Shown: positions 22,478-31,409, counted from the stretch's first letter. The stretch is 64,000 bases of DNA from Chloroflexota bacterium (GCA_919901745.1 CAKKPP010000005.1:33850-97849), one strand, 5' to 3'. A program made the numbers and translations. Notes: generated by a model from the letters alone, not told the origin.

Positions 22478-22960
22478 ATGCTTCGCACTACCTTTGGACG
22501 GGCCCTGGCACTTGGCCTCATCGGCGCGATGGTCTCGATCGGGATCGCCGCCGCGACGCCCGGCTCGGGCGCGGTCGGAACGATCCTCTCGGTCGGGACC
22601 CTCCCGGCCGGGGTCAAGATCCACACCGAGGACCTGAAGCTCAAGACTCGCGACGACGTCCAGGTCGTCACCCAGACCATCACGATCGCCCCCGGCGGGC
22701 ACACCGGCTGGCACAGCCACCCGGGACCGGTGTTCGTGACCATCGCTTCCGGGACGATGACGTTCTACGACGCCGACGACCCGAGCTGCTCCCCCGGGAC
22801 CTATGCGACCGGCGCCACGTTCGTCGACCGCGGCGGAGGCCACGTCCACATTGCCCGCAATGAAGGCAGCGTGGCCATGGTGCTCTACGCCACCTACCTC
22901 GTTCCTGTCGGCGCTCCGATCCGAACGGACGCCCCAAACCCTGGCACCTGCCCATTCTGA
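22478..22960 (+). CDS. Secreted cupin-domain protein
   Basis: 160 residues from an ATG with AAGGAG six bases upstream. A signal peptide (about 1-27, ALALGLIGAMVSIGIAAATPG) is followed by one cupin: TQTITIAPGGHTGWHSHPGPVFVTIASGTMTFY and later GGGHVHIARNEG. The histidines of GWHSHPG and GHVHI fit a metal site. Two cysteines (SCSPG, GTCPF) probably form a disulfide. The function is unknown; it may bind a small ligand outside the membrane. It is the third gene downstream of the sigma/anti-sigma pair, with a 175-base gap, so possibly part of that regulon. Confidence 0.82.
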   Translation: MLRTTFGRALALGLIGAMVSIGIAAATPGSGAVGTILSVGTLPAGVKIHTEDLKLKTRDDVQVVTQTITIAPGGHTGWHSHPGPVFVTIASGTMTFYDADDPSCSPGTYATGATFVDRGGGHVHIARNEGSVAMVLYATYLVPVGAPIRTDAPNPGTCPF

Positions 22961-22978
22961 GCAGTTCAGCCGTCATGA

Positions 22979-23009
22979 GCTCCGAGCGTGGCCAGCCCGC
23001 GCTCGGAGC
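22979..23009. terminator. Hairpin terminator between convergent genes
   Basis: GCTCCGAGCG / CGCTCGGAGC, a 10-bp perfect stem with an 11-base loop, lies between the stops of the cupin gene (22960) and hppD (23062). It can serve both strands. Confidence 0.65.
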
Positions 23010-23061
23010 CTTGCGATTCCCCGTCCCTTGCGATGACCCCCCGCCGGACCGCGGCACAGAC

Positions 23062-24231
23062 TCAGAGGTTCCCGCGCTTGTCCTGCTCGCGTTCGATCGC
23101 CTCGAAGAGCGCCTTGAAGTTGCCGACGCCGAAGCCCCGCGAGCCGTGGCGCTCGATGATCTCGAAGAAGAACGTGGGGCGGTCCTGGATCGGGCGGGTG
23201 AAGATCTGGAGGAGGTAGCCCTCCTCGTCGCGATCGGCCTCGATGCCCAGCTCCTCGAGCGTGTCGATCGGCACGCCGACGTCGCCGACGCGGTCGGCCA
23301 GCGTCGCGTAGTACTCGTGTGGCAAACCCAGGAACTCGACGCCGTTCTCGCGGAGCTGGCGCACCGTCGCGACGATGTCCTCGGTGCGCAGGGCGATGTG
23401 CTGGCAACCGGGCGCGTGATACCAGTCCAGGTACTCCTGGATCTGGCTCTTCTTCCTGCCGGTCGCCGGCTCGTTGATCGGGAACTTGATGCGGCCGTTC
23501 CCGTTCGTCATCACCTTCGACATGAGCGCCGAGTAATCGGTGTGGATGACCTTGTCGTCGTAATGGATGAGCTGGCTGAAGCCGAAGACGTCGCGGTAGA
23601 AGTCGACGAACGTGTCCATCTCGCCGAGCTCGACGTTGCCGACGCAGTGGTCCACCTCGAGCAGGCTCAGCCCCTGGGCCGCTCGGGCCGGGTTCTTCAC
23701 CTTTCGATAGCCCGGGGCGAAGGCGCCGTGATAGTCCGAGCGATCGACGAACGAATGGAGCGTCTCGCCGTACGTTCGAACGGACGATCGTCGGAGCGTG
23801 CCGTCCTCCCCGCCGTCGAATTCGCGGGGCGCCAGGGCCGAGACCGCGCCGCGCGTCGTCGTCTCGCGCCACGCGGACTCGACGTCGTCGACGAGAAACG
23901 CGATGTTGTGCACGCCGTCGCCGTGTGCGCGGACGTGCTCGGCGATCTCGCCGTCGGGCGTCAGCGGTGCGCTGAACACGAAGGTGATGTCGTTCTGGCG
24001 CATGACGTACGACGCCCGATCGCGCACCTTCGTCTCCAGGCCGGAGAAGGCGACCGGGGTGAAGCCCCACAGGGCGCGGTAGTAGGCCGACGCCTGGCGG
24101 GCGTTGCCCACCCAGAACTCGACGTGGTCGATGCCCTTGAGCGGCAGGAAGTCCTGGGCTTCGGCGTAGGCGTTCGCGTTGATCCGGGCGCCGGCCTGGT
24201 TGGCGGCAGCGCGGGAGATGGTCTCGGTCAC
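23062..24231 (-). CDS. hppD: 4-hydroxyphenylpyruvate dioxygenase
   Basis: 389 residues from the GTG at 24231, supported by AGGAG eight bases upstream. It converts 4-hydroxyphenylpyruvate to homogentisate with Fe(II) and O2. Two vicinal-oxygen-chelate domains are present; iron ligands are His in LEVDHCVGNVELGEM (about 190), His in GCQHIALRTEDI (about 275) and Glu in TFFFEIIERHG (about 360). The C-terminus GVGNFKALFEAIEREQDKRGNL is typical and covers the active site. Product use by HmgA (10980) is established knowledge. The gene stands alone, divergent from a DinB gene. Confidence 0.95.
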   Translation of the reverse strand: MTETISRAAANQAGARINANAYAEAQDFLPLKGIDHVEFWVGNARQASAYYRALWGFTPVAFSGLETKVRDRASYVMRQNDITFVFSAPLTPDGEIAEHVRAHGDGVHNIAFLVDDVESAWRETTTRGAVSALAPREFDGGEDGTLRRSSVRTYGETLHSFVDRSDYHGAFAPGYRKVKNPARAAQGLSLLEVDHCVGNVELGEMDTFVDFYRDVFGFSQLIHYDDKVIHTDYSALMSKVMTNGNGRIKFPINEPATGRKKSQIQEYLDWYHAPGCQHIALRTEDIVATVRQLRENGVEFLGLPHEYYATLADRVGDVGVPIDTLEELGIEADRDEEGYLLQIFTRPIQDRPTFFFEIIERHGSRGFGVGNFKALFEAIEREQDKRGNL

Positions 24232-24355
24232 GACATCGGCTCCTGTGCTGCGAGAGGGCCGTGGTTGCAGGAGCCCCATCGTAGTCCCATCGGTCAGCCG
24301 ACCGGCGTGCCACACTTGATGCGTGCTGGTCTTGGCGGTCGAAGGAGAACGGACC

Positions 24356-24859
24356 ATGGCGACACTGGGCGAGATCGGGACGCGGATCCGCGACGGCGCC
24401 GCCGCGCTTGCGGCCCTGCAGCCGAAGATCGACGCGGGCAGACCGTGGCCGCTCTCCGAGCACTTCGGGGTCGAGCCGGAGGCGTCGTGGGGTCCCCATG
24501 AAACGATGGCCCACGTCGCCGAGATGATTCCCTACTGGCTCGGCCAGATCGAGATCATCCTCGACGCGGAGGGCGCCCCGCCGTTCGGCCGGATGCAGAG
24601 CGACGTCGTACGGATCGGGTTGATCGAGCGCGACCGCATCCTCCCTCCACGGGAGCTGGTGGCGAGGATCTCGGCCGACGCCGAGCGAGCCGCCAGGCGC
24701 CTTGCCGAGCTGTCCGCCGCCGATGGTGAGCGCGTTGGGATCCATCCCCGTTCGGGCGAGACGACCGTCGCCGGGATCGCCGAGCGCTTCATCGCCGGAC
24801 ATCTCGATGAACACGTGCGCCAGCTCGAGGAGATCCTGGCGGCAGCGCCCGCCCGATGA
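24356..24859 (+). CDS. DinB-like four-helix protein
   Basis: 167 residues from the ATG at 24356 with AAGGAGA eight bases upstream. The DinB/YfiT metal-binding pattern is present: HETMAHVAEMIPYW (about 45) and HLDEHVRQLEEIL near the end, giving three histidines for a metal. Such proteins are often thiol-dependent transferases or of unknown role. Its stop overlaps the next gene (ATGA). It is distantly related to the double-DinB protein at 28369. Confidence 0.8.
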   Translation: MATLGEIGTRIRDGAAALAALQPKIDAGRPWPLSEHFGVEPEASWGPHETMAHVAEMIPYWLGQIEIILDAEGAPPFGRMQSDVVRIGLIERDRILPPRELVARISADAERAARRLAELSAADGERVGIHPRSGETTVAGIAERFIAGHLDEHVRQLEEILAAAPAR

Positions 24860-25401
24860 TCTTCGCGGCCGCCATCCCGGTCGGGATCGTCGCGGGGCTC
24901 CTGTTCGGTGGGCGGCTCGAGGGGCTCTCAGCCCTTCGGTTCCGATGGGCGCCGCTCGCGGTCGGCGGCCTCCTGGCCCAGGTCGTCCTTTTCTCCGAGC
25001 TCGCGGCTGGTCTCAACGCCGGGATGGTTGCCCTGCTGTACGTGGCCACCACCGCCGCCGTGTTCGTCGCGCTCCTCCGCAACGTGCGGCTGACCGGCCT
25101 GCCGATTGTCGCCTTTGGGGCGCTGTCCAACCTGGCCGCGATCATCGGGAACGGCGGAATCATGCCGGCCGATGCGGCGGCACTCGCGGCGGCCGGCCTC
25201 GAACCCGGCACGGGACCCACGAACAGCGCCGTTCTCGCCGACCCGGTCCTTCAGCCGCTGACCGATGTCTTCGCGATCCCGGCCACGGTCCCGCTGGCCA
25301 ACGTGTTCAGCATCGGCGACGTGCTGATCGCCACTGGCCTGATCCTGGCCATCGTCGCGGCGATGCGCGCGGACCGATCGATCGAATCGGATCCGGGCTA
25401 G
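24856..25401 (+). CDS. DUF5317-like membrane protein
   Basis: 181 residues, mostly hydrophobic, with five predicted helices. The pattern GLLFGGRLEGLSALRFRWAPLAVGGLLAQ, FGALSNLAAIIGNGGIMPAD and ANVFSIGDVLIATGLI matches the DUF5317 family of uncharacterised membrane proteins as I know it. It overlaps the DinB gene start-to-stop. Its stop overlaps that of the convergent proline dehydrogenase by three bases (25398-25401). No function is known. Confidence 0.75.
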   Translation: MIFAAAIPVGIVAGLLFGGRLEGLSALRFRWAPLAVGGLLAQVVLFSELAAGLNAGMVALLYVATTAAVFVALLRNVRLTGLPIVAFGALSNLAAIIGNGGIMPADAAALAAAGLEPGTGPTNSAVLADPVLQPLTDVFAIPATVPLANVFSIGDVLIATGLILAIVAAMRADRSIESDPG

Positions 25402-26396
25402 TTGCTCGGGGAACCGCGTCGTTCGCCCAGCACGCTGCGCAGAACGAAGGCCACGTTGGCCGGCCGCTCGGCGAGGCGGCGCATGAAGTACGGGTACCAC
25501 TGGTCGCCGAACGGAACGTAGACGCGGACCGCGTAGCCGGCCTTCACGAGGCGGGCCTGGAGGTCGCGCCGGACGCCGTACAGCATCTGGAGCTCGAACC
25601 GCTCCGGGCTGATGTCATTGTCACGGGCGAACCGGATCGCCTTCTGGATGAGCACATCGTCGTGGGTCGCCAGGGCCGGACTCGTGCCGTCGCTGAGGAG
25701 ACGCTCCATGAGACGCCCGTAGCTGGCGTCGATGTCGGCGCGCCCCTGGAACGCGATGTCCGGCGGCTCGCGGTAGGCGCCCTTGCACAGCCGCAGCCGG
25801 GCGCCCTCGGCGATCAGCGCCTCGAGGTCGGCTTCGCTGCGGCGGAGGGCGGCCTGGATCACCACGCCGGAGTCCCCCCTGCCCGCATTGATCGATCGAA
25901 GCTCCCGCCACAGGCTCAGCGTGCGATCGGTGGTCGCGGATCCCTCCATGTCGATCCGGACGAAGGCACCAAGGACCCCGGCTCGCTCGAGAATCCGTGC
26001 CACGTTGTCACGACACAGGGACTCGTCCACGTCGAGGCCCATCTGGCTGAGCTTCAGGCTGACGTTGAGGTCCGCGCCCATCGCGGCGAGGGAATCCAGG
26101 ATCGTGACGTAGGCGTCCGAAGCGGCCCGGGCGGCATCTGCAGTCGATACCGATTCGCCGAGGACGTCCACGGTCGTGCGCAGGCCGGCCTCCCGTAACC
26201 GCTCGAGCGCGGGACGCGCCTGGTCGAATGTTTCGCCGGCCACGAACCTCGCGACCATCGCACGGCCGAGCGGAACCCGTGTGGCCAGCGTTCCAAGCGA
26301 GCGGCGGCGCGAGAGGGCCAGCAGCCCCGCCCGCAGCCCTCGCTCGGGCAGCGATCTCAGGCGCCCGCCGAGCCCGACCGTCCTCGGCACCGCCAT
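25398..26396 (-). CDS. Proline dehydrogenase family protein
   Basis: 332 residues. The FAD-dependent TIM barrel oxidises proline to pyrroline-5-carboxylate. Visible are LNVSLKLSQMGLDVDESLC (about 110), FVRIDMEGSATTDRTLSLW, VVIQAALRRSEADLEALI, LRLCKGAYREPPDIAF (about 215), ALATHDDVLIQKA, FELQMLYGVRRDLQARL and the end YVPFGDQWYPYFMRRLAERPAN. It is the monofunctional bacterial form. It follows the S9 peptidase gene by two bases and is in the same operon as proC, so proline breakdown and proline synthesis enzymes share a transcript. Confidence 0.92.
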   Translation of the reverse strand: MAVPRTVGLGGRLRSLPERGLRAGLLALSRRRSLGTLATRVPLGRAMVARFVAGETFDQARPALERLREAGLRTTVDVLGESVSTADAARAASDAYVTILDSLAAMGADLNVSLKLSQMGLDVDESLCRDNVARILERAGVLGAFVRIDMEGSATTDRTLSLWRELRSINAGRGDSGVVIQAALRRSEADLEALIAEGARLRLCKGAYREPPDIAFQGRADIDASYGRLMERLLSDGTSPALATHDDVLIQKAIRFARDNDISPERFELQMLYGVRRDLQARLVKAGYAVRVYVPFGDQWYPYFMRRLAERPANVAFVLRSVLGERRGSPSN

Positions 26397-26398
26397 GG

Positions 26399-28372
26399 TC
26401 AGCCAGACGAACCCGATCGGTCCCCGATCTCGTCGAGCACGTGGCGCCGGAGGAAGGCGAGGATCCGCCTGGATGCGTCACGCCGGTTCTCGCGCTGTTC
26501 CCAGCCGTGCGCCTCCTCGTCGTACCAGTGGACCTCGTGATGCTTCCCCTCGATCGTGAGCGCCTCGACCATCTTCTCCGTCATGAGCGGGACGACCCGC
26601 CGGTCCTTGCGGCCGTGCAGGAGGAGCAGCGGAGCCTCGATCCGTTCGGTCCGGAAGACCGGCGACCCGCGCCGATACACGTCGGCCCTGGCGGGATCGT
26701 CCGGTGACCCCATTTGCCGCTCGAGGTCCAGCCGGCCGGGTCGATCGCCGTGCCGGAAGCTCTCGGCGATGTCGGAGTCGCCGTACAGGTCCACGCCGGC
26801 GCGCCAGAGCGACGGCTCCTCGACCAGCGCGCAGAGCACGAGGTAGCCCCCGTACGAACCGCCCCAGATCGCGAGCCGGCCGTCGCACCAGGGCTGGGCG
26901 GCAGCCCAGCGTGCCGCGTCGATCGCGTCGTGGACGTCGGCGTTGCCCCACTCGCCACGATTCGCAAGGCGAAACTCGCGGCCATAGCCGGTGGAGCCGC
27001 GGAAGTCGACATCGACCACGGCGAACCCGCCGTCGACGAGCACGTGCTTGAACGGGAACCAGCCGCGGAACGACTGCCAGGTCGGCCCGCCATGGACGTA
27101 GATCACGGCCGGCACCTTGGTCCCGCCACGTTTGCCGGTCGCGGCGACGGGACGCCAGACGGTGCCCTCGAGGCGCGTGCCGTCTCGGCCGTTCAGCCCG
27201 AAACGCGCCGCCGCGGGAGACCGCCTCTGCGACACCGCGGCCGAGAGCGCGCCGGGGAGCGAATTCGTGACCTGGCGGGCTCGAGCACCCTCGGGTGCCA
27301 CGCCGGGAACGGGCAGGAGCCACAGGTCCTGCGGCCGCCGGTCGCTTTCCCCGACCGCGACGACCCAGGCACCACTCGGCATCCACCCGACCGAGCGCCA
27401 GACGCCGTCCCACGGATCGATCCGGACACCTGCGCCCGAAGCCGCGACGACGGCAGGTCGCGGCATCTTGGGTGGCCGACCCCGCGGACGCCTGACCGGC
27501 GAGGCAGCAGCCAGGGGCGCGACCACGAGGTCCGCCAGCCCGTCGTGAACCTCGGTGTGGACGAAGCGACCCGCGTCCGGCGATGGCAATGGCATCCAGC
27601 CGACCCCGCCGGTCGGCTCGCCGTGCTCGCGTGCGCCGGCGGTGAGAACCGTGAGCTCCCGGCCATCGGGGGAGCGCCGGACGACCTGGAACCAGCCGTC
27701 TGTGTCGGTGACGAAAAGGAGCCCACCGTCCGACGCCCAGCGCGGACCGACCGACCAGGAACCCTGGCTGGAGATCGTCTCGGTGGTTCCGGTGGTCGTA
27801 TCGACGAGCACGACCAGCCCGGTCGCCGCCTCCGGGCCGTGAATGACAGCCGCCGCGATCCGGGAGCCGTCGGGCGACCACTCGAACCCGTCGATGTCGG
27901 TGCCGGCCGCCGTCATGGGCCGCACCTCGGGCGGACGCGGCTCCTTCGCCGGCCGGCCGCGTCGTGGCACCGGCGCATCGACGATCCAGATCTGCGACCA
28001 GCCGCGGCGGCGCGACAGGAACGCGAGCCGGTGGCCATCCGGCGCCCAGCGCGGATGCGAGACACCCGCGGGGTGGCCGTCGACGTGGGTGAGTCGCTCG
28101 CCGCTCCGCTCGATGACCCAGAGGTCGTCGCCTCGTACGAACGCGAGGCGACGCCCGTCCGGCGACCACTGGGGATCCGAGACGTGCTTCTCGGAGGCGG
28201 TGAGCTGGGTCGGTGGGCCGCCGGTGAGCGCGAGGGTGAACAGCTGGCGCGCGCCGGCGCCTTCCGCGACATAGGCGACGACGCGGTCTCGAGGGTGGAG
28301 GCGGAACTCGCGCGGTGGCTCGACGGCGGTGATCGCCTCGACCGTCAGGCCGGATCGACGCTGGTCGATCAA
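26399..28372 (-). CDS. S9 family prolyl oligopeptidase-type serine peptidase
   Basis: 657 residues from a TTG at 28372 that overlaps the stop of the DinB gene (TTGA). Residues about 20-400 form a WD40/TolB-like propeller with repeated WSPDGRRLAF-type motifs. The alpha/beta hydrolase domain follows with catalytic Ser in WGGSYGGYL (about 506), Asp in LLLHGRKDRRV (about 589) and His in YDEEAHGW (about 621). Length and order match dipeptidyl-aminopeptidase/acylaminoacyl-peptidase members. There is no signal peptide, so it is probably cytoplasmic. The next gene is proline dehydrogenase, which suggests use of proline-containing peptides. Confidence 0.93.
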   Translation of the reverse strand: MIDQRRSGLTVEAITAVEPPREFRLHPRDRVVAYVAEGAGARQLFTLALTGGPPTQLTASEKHVSDPQWSPDGRRLAFVRGDDLWVIERSGERLTHVDGHPAGVSHPRWAPDGHRLAFLSRRRGWSQIWIVDAPVPRRGRPAKEPRPPEVRPMTAAGTDIDGFEWSPDGSRIAAAVIHGPEAATGLVVLVDTTTGTTETISSQGSWSVGPRWASDGGLLFVTDTDGWFQVVRRSPDGRELTVLTAGAREHGEPTGGVGWMPLPSPDAGRFVHTEVHDGLADLVVAPLAAASPVRRPRGRPPKMPRPAVVAASGAGVRIDPWDGVWRSVGWMPSGAWVVAVGESDRRPQDLWLLPVPGVAPEGARARQVTNSLPGALSAAVSQRRSPAAARFGLNGRDGTRLEGTVWRPVAATGKRGGTKVPAVIYVHGGPTWQSFRGWFPFKHVLVDGGFAVVDVDFRGSTGYGREFRLANRGEWGNADVHDAIDAARWAAAQPWCDGRLAIWGGSYGGYLVLCALVEEPSLWRAGVDLYGDSDIAESFRHGDRPGRLDLERQMGSPDDPARADVYRRGSPVFRTERIEAPLLLLHGRKDRRVVPLMTEKMVEALTIEGKHHEVHWYDEEAHGWEQRENRRDASRRILAFLRRHVLDEIGDRSGSSG

Positions 28373-29463
28373 CCGACGGCCTCCGGCCCTTCATCCGCGC
28401 CGGCGCGCGCCCCGAGGCTCGCCGCGAACGGCCCGATCCAGGCCAGATGCTTGCGGGCGTGGCCGTGGAGGCAGTCGTAGGCCCAGTCCCAGGCCTCCGG
28501 CGTGCGGATCTCGGTCTGCGAGAGCGTTGCCGCCGCGGCCCTCATCCGTTCGCGCGCCACGCGGTAACGCAGCAGGACCTCGTCGCGGGAGGATGCTGCG
28601 GACCGGCTGACCATTCGCTCGTTCCAGGCGTCGATCCCCTCGTCGGGATCGCCCGGCCAGGCGCCGGTCTCGCGCGCCAGTGCAACGACCCGGGCTCCTT
28701 CCTCGAACCAGTCGGCAAGGTGGGCGACGTGGTCGCGGACCGTCCATCCGGGCGTGACCTCGCGGGCCACCCAGGCCGGCTCCGGGATCGCGGCCAGGAC
28801 CTCGTCGAGCTGCGTGAACAGGGCAACATCTTCGGCCCGGAACATGGCGGCATCGATCGCCTCGTCTCCGCTGCCGAGGCGCGGGTCCGAACCGAATGGA
28901 TCGCCGTCGGCCTGGCGTTCACGGAGTCGATCGGCCCACGGTTCGATCAGGCCGAGGTGGTCGAGGGTGTGCCCGTGCAGCACCATGTGGATCCAGCCCC
29001 ACGCCTCGTCGCCGCGGATCGTGGACATCGGCAACGGTCGGACCTTGGCCACGAGGCGGTCGTGACCATCGGTCAGCCTCCGTACGATCTCCACCGGCGG
29101 AAGGTCGGCCCACTGGGCCCGCCGATCTTCGTTGAATCGATCGAAGTCACCCCCCTCGAAGTCGGCGTCGGCCGGCCACGGTCCCCCGGCGGCTGCGCGC
29201 GCCACGTAGTCGATCGCGATCTCTTCCCAGTCGGCCACGTGCGCGACGTGGTCGAGGAGCGACCAATCGGGGCCGCCCGCGTCCGACGGCGCGGCGCCCG
29301 GCAACCGCCAGGCCCGATCATCGAGGCCCGCCCACGATTCGCCGAAGCGACGCCACAGGGCGGCCTCATCCGCCCAGAAGTCGCGATCGATCGCGCGGAA
29401 GTCGATCGCCCGCAGGTCGGCCAGCGGGGCCGTGCCGAGGTCGTTCAGGGTCGACAGGGTCAC
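28369..29463 (-). CDS. Double DinB-domain protein
   Basis: 364 residues, GTG start with a GAGG-like site upstream. Two DinB-like halves repeat the same helix: WSLLDHVAHVADWEEIAIDY (first half) and WTVRDHVAHLADWFEEGARV (second half), each with later H..LDHLGLI or HARKHLAWI. Each half could hold one metal ion. The internal duplication is clear; the function is not known, and members include thiol transferases and maleylpyruvate-isomerase-like proteins. It lies between proC and the S9 peptidase gene in one operon. Confidence 0.82.
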   Translation of the reverse strand: MTLSTLNDLGTAPLADLRAIDFRAIDRDFWADEAALWRRFGESWAGLDDRAWRLPGAAPSDAGGPDWSLLDHVAHVADWEEIAIDYVARAAAGGPWPADADFEGGDFDRFNEDRRAQWADLPPVEIVRRLTDGHDRLVAKVRPLPMSTIRGDEAWGWIHMVLHGHTLDHLGLIEPWADRLRERQADGDPFGSDPRLGSGDEAIDAAMFRAEDVALFTQLDEVLAAIPEPAWVAREVTPGWTVRDHVAHLADWFEEGARVVALARETGAWPGDPDEGIDAWNERMVSRSAASSRDEVLLRYRVARERMRAAAATLSQTEIRTPEAWDWAYDCLHGHARKHLAWIGPFAASLGARAGADEGPEAVG

Positions 29464-29487
29464 CTGCCTCGAACCTCGCCGGGTGTC

Positions 29488-30354
29488 CTAGCCGGCCCGA
29501 TCGGGCGGCGTGGACGGCGAGACACTCGCCTCGAGCGAATCGCCGAGCTCGACCGTGCGTCGGAACGCTGCCCAGACCGCCTCGGACAGCACGGTTCGGA
29601 GCCGCCCGGATTCGAGTTCGTGCAGCGCGGCCGCACTCGTTCCGCCCGGAGACGTGACCATGTTGCGAAGTTCCGCCGGGTGCATCCCGGATTGCTTCGC
29701 GAACAACGTGCTGCCCTCGAGGGTCTCGATCACGAGGTCGTGCGCGACGTGCCGCGGGAAGCCGAGATGGACGGCGGCATCGATGAGCGCCTCCATCACG
29801 AGGAACACGTAGGTGGGACCCGTTCCAGACACGGCAGTCGCCATCGCCACGAACTTCTCGTCGTCGACCTCAAGCTGGGCGCCAAGGGCGCCAAGCAGTG
29901 CGCCAGCCTGGGCGCGTTGTTCCTCGGTGGTCTCGGGAGTGGCGTACCAGACCGTCATCCCCTTGCCGAGGCGGGCCGGCGTGTTCGGCATGCTCCGCAC
30001 CACCTGATCGTGACCGAGAATCCCCGTCAGGGCCTTCGTCGTCGCGCCCGCGAGCACGCTCAGGACGAGCTGGCCGCGGCGCAGGTGCGGCCCGATCTCG
30101 CGCCCGACGCGGCCCAGCATCTGCGGCTTGATCGCGAGCAGGACGACGTCCGCGTCCGTGACGGCTTCGACGTTGCTGGCGGCGACCCGGATCCCGTGCT
30201 GCTCCACGAGCTGCGCGCGACGCTCCGGGCGCGGATGACTGGCGATCACCTGTCCCGGTTCGACCAGCCGGCCGCGAAGCAATCCGGCGATCATGGCCTC
30301 GGCCATGACCCCGGAGCCCACGGTCGCGATGGTTCGCCGTTCGAGCGGGGACAT
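29488..30354 (-). CDS. proC: Pyrroline-5-carboxylate reductase
   Basis: 288 residues, a usual length. The Rossmann start is TIATVGSGVMAEAMIAGLL, then VVLLAIKPQ (about 85), STLAGATT-like LSVLAGATTKALTGIL, RSMPNTPARLGKGMTVW, and the conserved C-terminal MATAVSGTGPTYVFLVMEALIDAAVHLG and MVTSPGGTSAAALHELESG. It makes proline from pyrroline-5-carboxylate with NAD(P)H. A TATACT box lies seven bases before the start. It is followed by DinB, S9 peptidase and proline dehydrogenase genes, an unusual combination of anabolic and catabolic steps. Confidence 0.95.
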   Translation of the reverse strand: MSPLERRTIATVGSGVMAEAMIAGLLRGRLVEPGQVIASHPRPERRAQLVEQHGIRVAASNVEAVTDADVVLLAIKPQMLGRVGREIGPHLRRGQLVLSVLAGATTKALTGILGHDQVVRSMPNTPARLGKGMTVWYATPETTEEQRAQAGALLGALGAQLEVDDEKFVAMATAVSGTGPTYVFLVMEALIDAAVHLGFPRHVAHDLVIETLEGSTLFAKQSGMHPAELRNMVTSPGGTSAAALHELESGRLRTVLSEAVWAAFRRTVELGDSLEASVSPSTPPDRAG

Positions 30355-30361
30355 GGCCGCG

Positions 30362-30367
30362 AGTATA
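30362..30367 (-). promoter_or_regulatory. Candidate -10 box, leaderless start of proC
   Basis: TATACT on the minus strand, seven bases (CGCGGCC) before the ATG at 30354. No ribosome binding site between. Confidence 0.55.
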
Positions 30368-30368
30368 G

Positions 30369-30392
30369 CCGCGGCCGCCCCACCGGCCGCGG
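30369..30392 (-). terminator. Hairpin after the methyltransferase gene
   Basis: CCGCGGCCG / CGGCCGCGG, a nine-bp stem with a six-base loop, lies 12 bases past the methyltransferase stop (30404) and directly before the proC -10 box. It probably separates the two transcription units. Confidence 0.55.
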
Positions 30393-30403
30393 GGCTCGTA
30401 CGG

Positions 30404-31285
30404 TCAGGCGGTCGCCTGACCGAGCAGGAAGAATCGTCCGGTCGTGGTCACCTTTGCGGCCTGGAATCCAGTTCGCCCCAGTGCCGCGCGGGCCTCGTCG
30501 GGCGTGTAGAGCACCTTGACGATCTCGAACTCACGACCGTCGTCAAGGCGCCGCATCGCGCGATCGTCCACGGGCGGAGCATGGTTCGCAGCCCCGGACT
30601 GCGGATCGCGCAGGGAGTCGATGAAGGCGAACGTCCCGCCGGGCCGAAGCCAGCGCCGCGCGATCCCCAGGAAGGCGTCGAGCTCGTCGCGCGGGACGTG
30701 GCTGAGGAAGAACCCGATGAAGAGTGCGTCAACCGCGCGATCAGGCTCGAGCCACACGTCGCGGACGTGGAGGTGCGCCCGCAATCCGTGAGCCATCAGC
30801 CGCTCCCGTGCCAGATCGAGTGGAGCACCAGCGGCGTCATAGCAGGACAACTCGCCTTTGGCGGCGAGCAGCGGGGACCACCAGCCCGTGCCGGCGGCCA
30901 GCTCGACGATCTCGCCGGCGATCGGAAGAGCGTCGAGCCAGCGCCCGGCGGCGTCGAGCTCCGCGTTCCAGGCCGTGTCGTGCACGGGCCCGCGCTCGTA
31001 CCGTCCGAGCCGGAGATACCAGTCGTCGTACTCGGTGGCCCGCGCCTCGTAGTACTCGACGAGCGTGCGACGGTCCCCTCGCGTTCCCGGCTCGTCGCGC
31101 GTTCCCGGCAACGGCGCGGCGCGTTCGCGCAGGGCGGCCTTCAGGCGTGCGCGAAGGAACCCGTTGTCGCCGGCCTTGCCGAGACAATCTGGACAGAGTT
31201 GAGCCCAACCGGACAGGTCGTCGGGATCACGGGCTGTCTCGGGGCGACCGCACCACAGGCAGTCGAACGTGGCTCGATACGGCAT
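30404..31285 (-). CDS. Class I SAM-dependent methyltransferase with N-terminal zinc ribbon
   Basis: 293 residues. The N-terminus has CLWCGRPE and LCPDC, a four-cysteine zinc ribbon (about 9-34). The Rossmann methyltransferase core follows: GEIVELAAGTGWWSPLLAAKG (motif I, about 135), AVDALFIGFFLSHVPRDELDAFLGIARRWLRPGGTFAFIDS (motifs IV-V). The substrate is unknown. It is a single gene, ending in an inverted repeat (GGTCAGGCG/CGCCTGACC, about 30402-30421) that overlaps its own stop codon. Confidence 0.85.
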   Translation of the reverse strand: MPYRATFDCLWCGRPETARDPDDLSGWAQLCPDCLGKAGDNGFLRARLKAALRERAAPLPGTRDEPGTRGDRRTLVEYYEARATEYDDWYLRLGRYERGPVHDTAWNAELDAAGRWLDALPIAGEIVELAAGTGWWSPLLAAKGELSCYDAAGAPLDLARERLMAHGLRAHLHVRDVWLEPDRAVDALFIGFFLSHVPRDELDAFLGIARRWLRPGGTFAFIDSLRDPQSGAANHAPPVDDRAMRRLDDGREFEIVKVLYTPDEARAALGRTGFQAAKVTTTGRFFLLGQATA

Positions 31286-31409
31286 CCTGGCTAGACCAGC
31301 GCTCCCCGAGCGCGAGCGCCGCGAACGCCGCCAGCGGCATGCGTCCGGACGGGAGGCTCGTGCACGGCGCCGCCGGCGGCGCGGACCATCGCGCCCACGG
31401 CGCGCCCGA
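31286..31409. other. Intergenic DNA between ferredoxin and methyltransferase genes
   Basis: 124 bases with no gene. A GC-only palindrome (GCGCCGCC/GGCGGCGC, about 31367-31382) lies 27 bases after the ferredoxin stop and could be its terminator; there is no T-tract. Confidence 0.35.

Noticed and set aside
26714-28480. 588-codon plus-strand frame opposite the S9 peptidase
   Set aside because: It is the complement of a GC-rich gene with clear catalytic motifs on the minus strand; the plus-strand product has no domain and no ribosome binding site.
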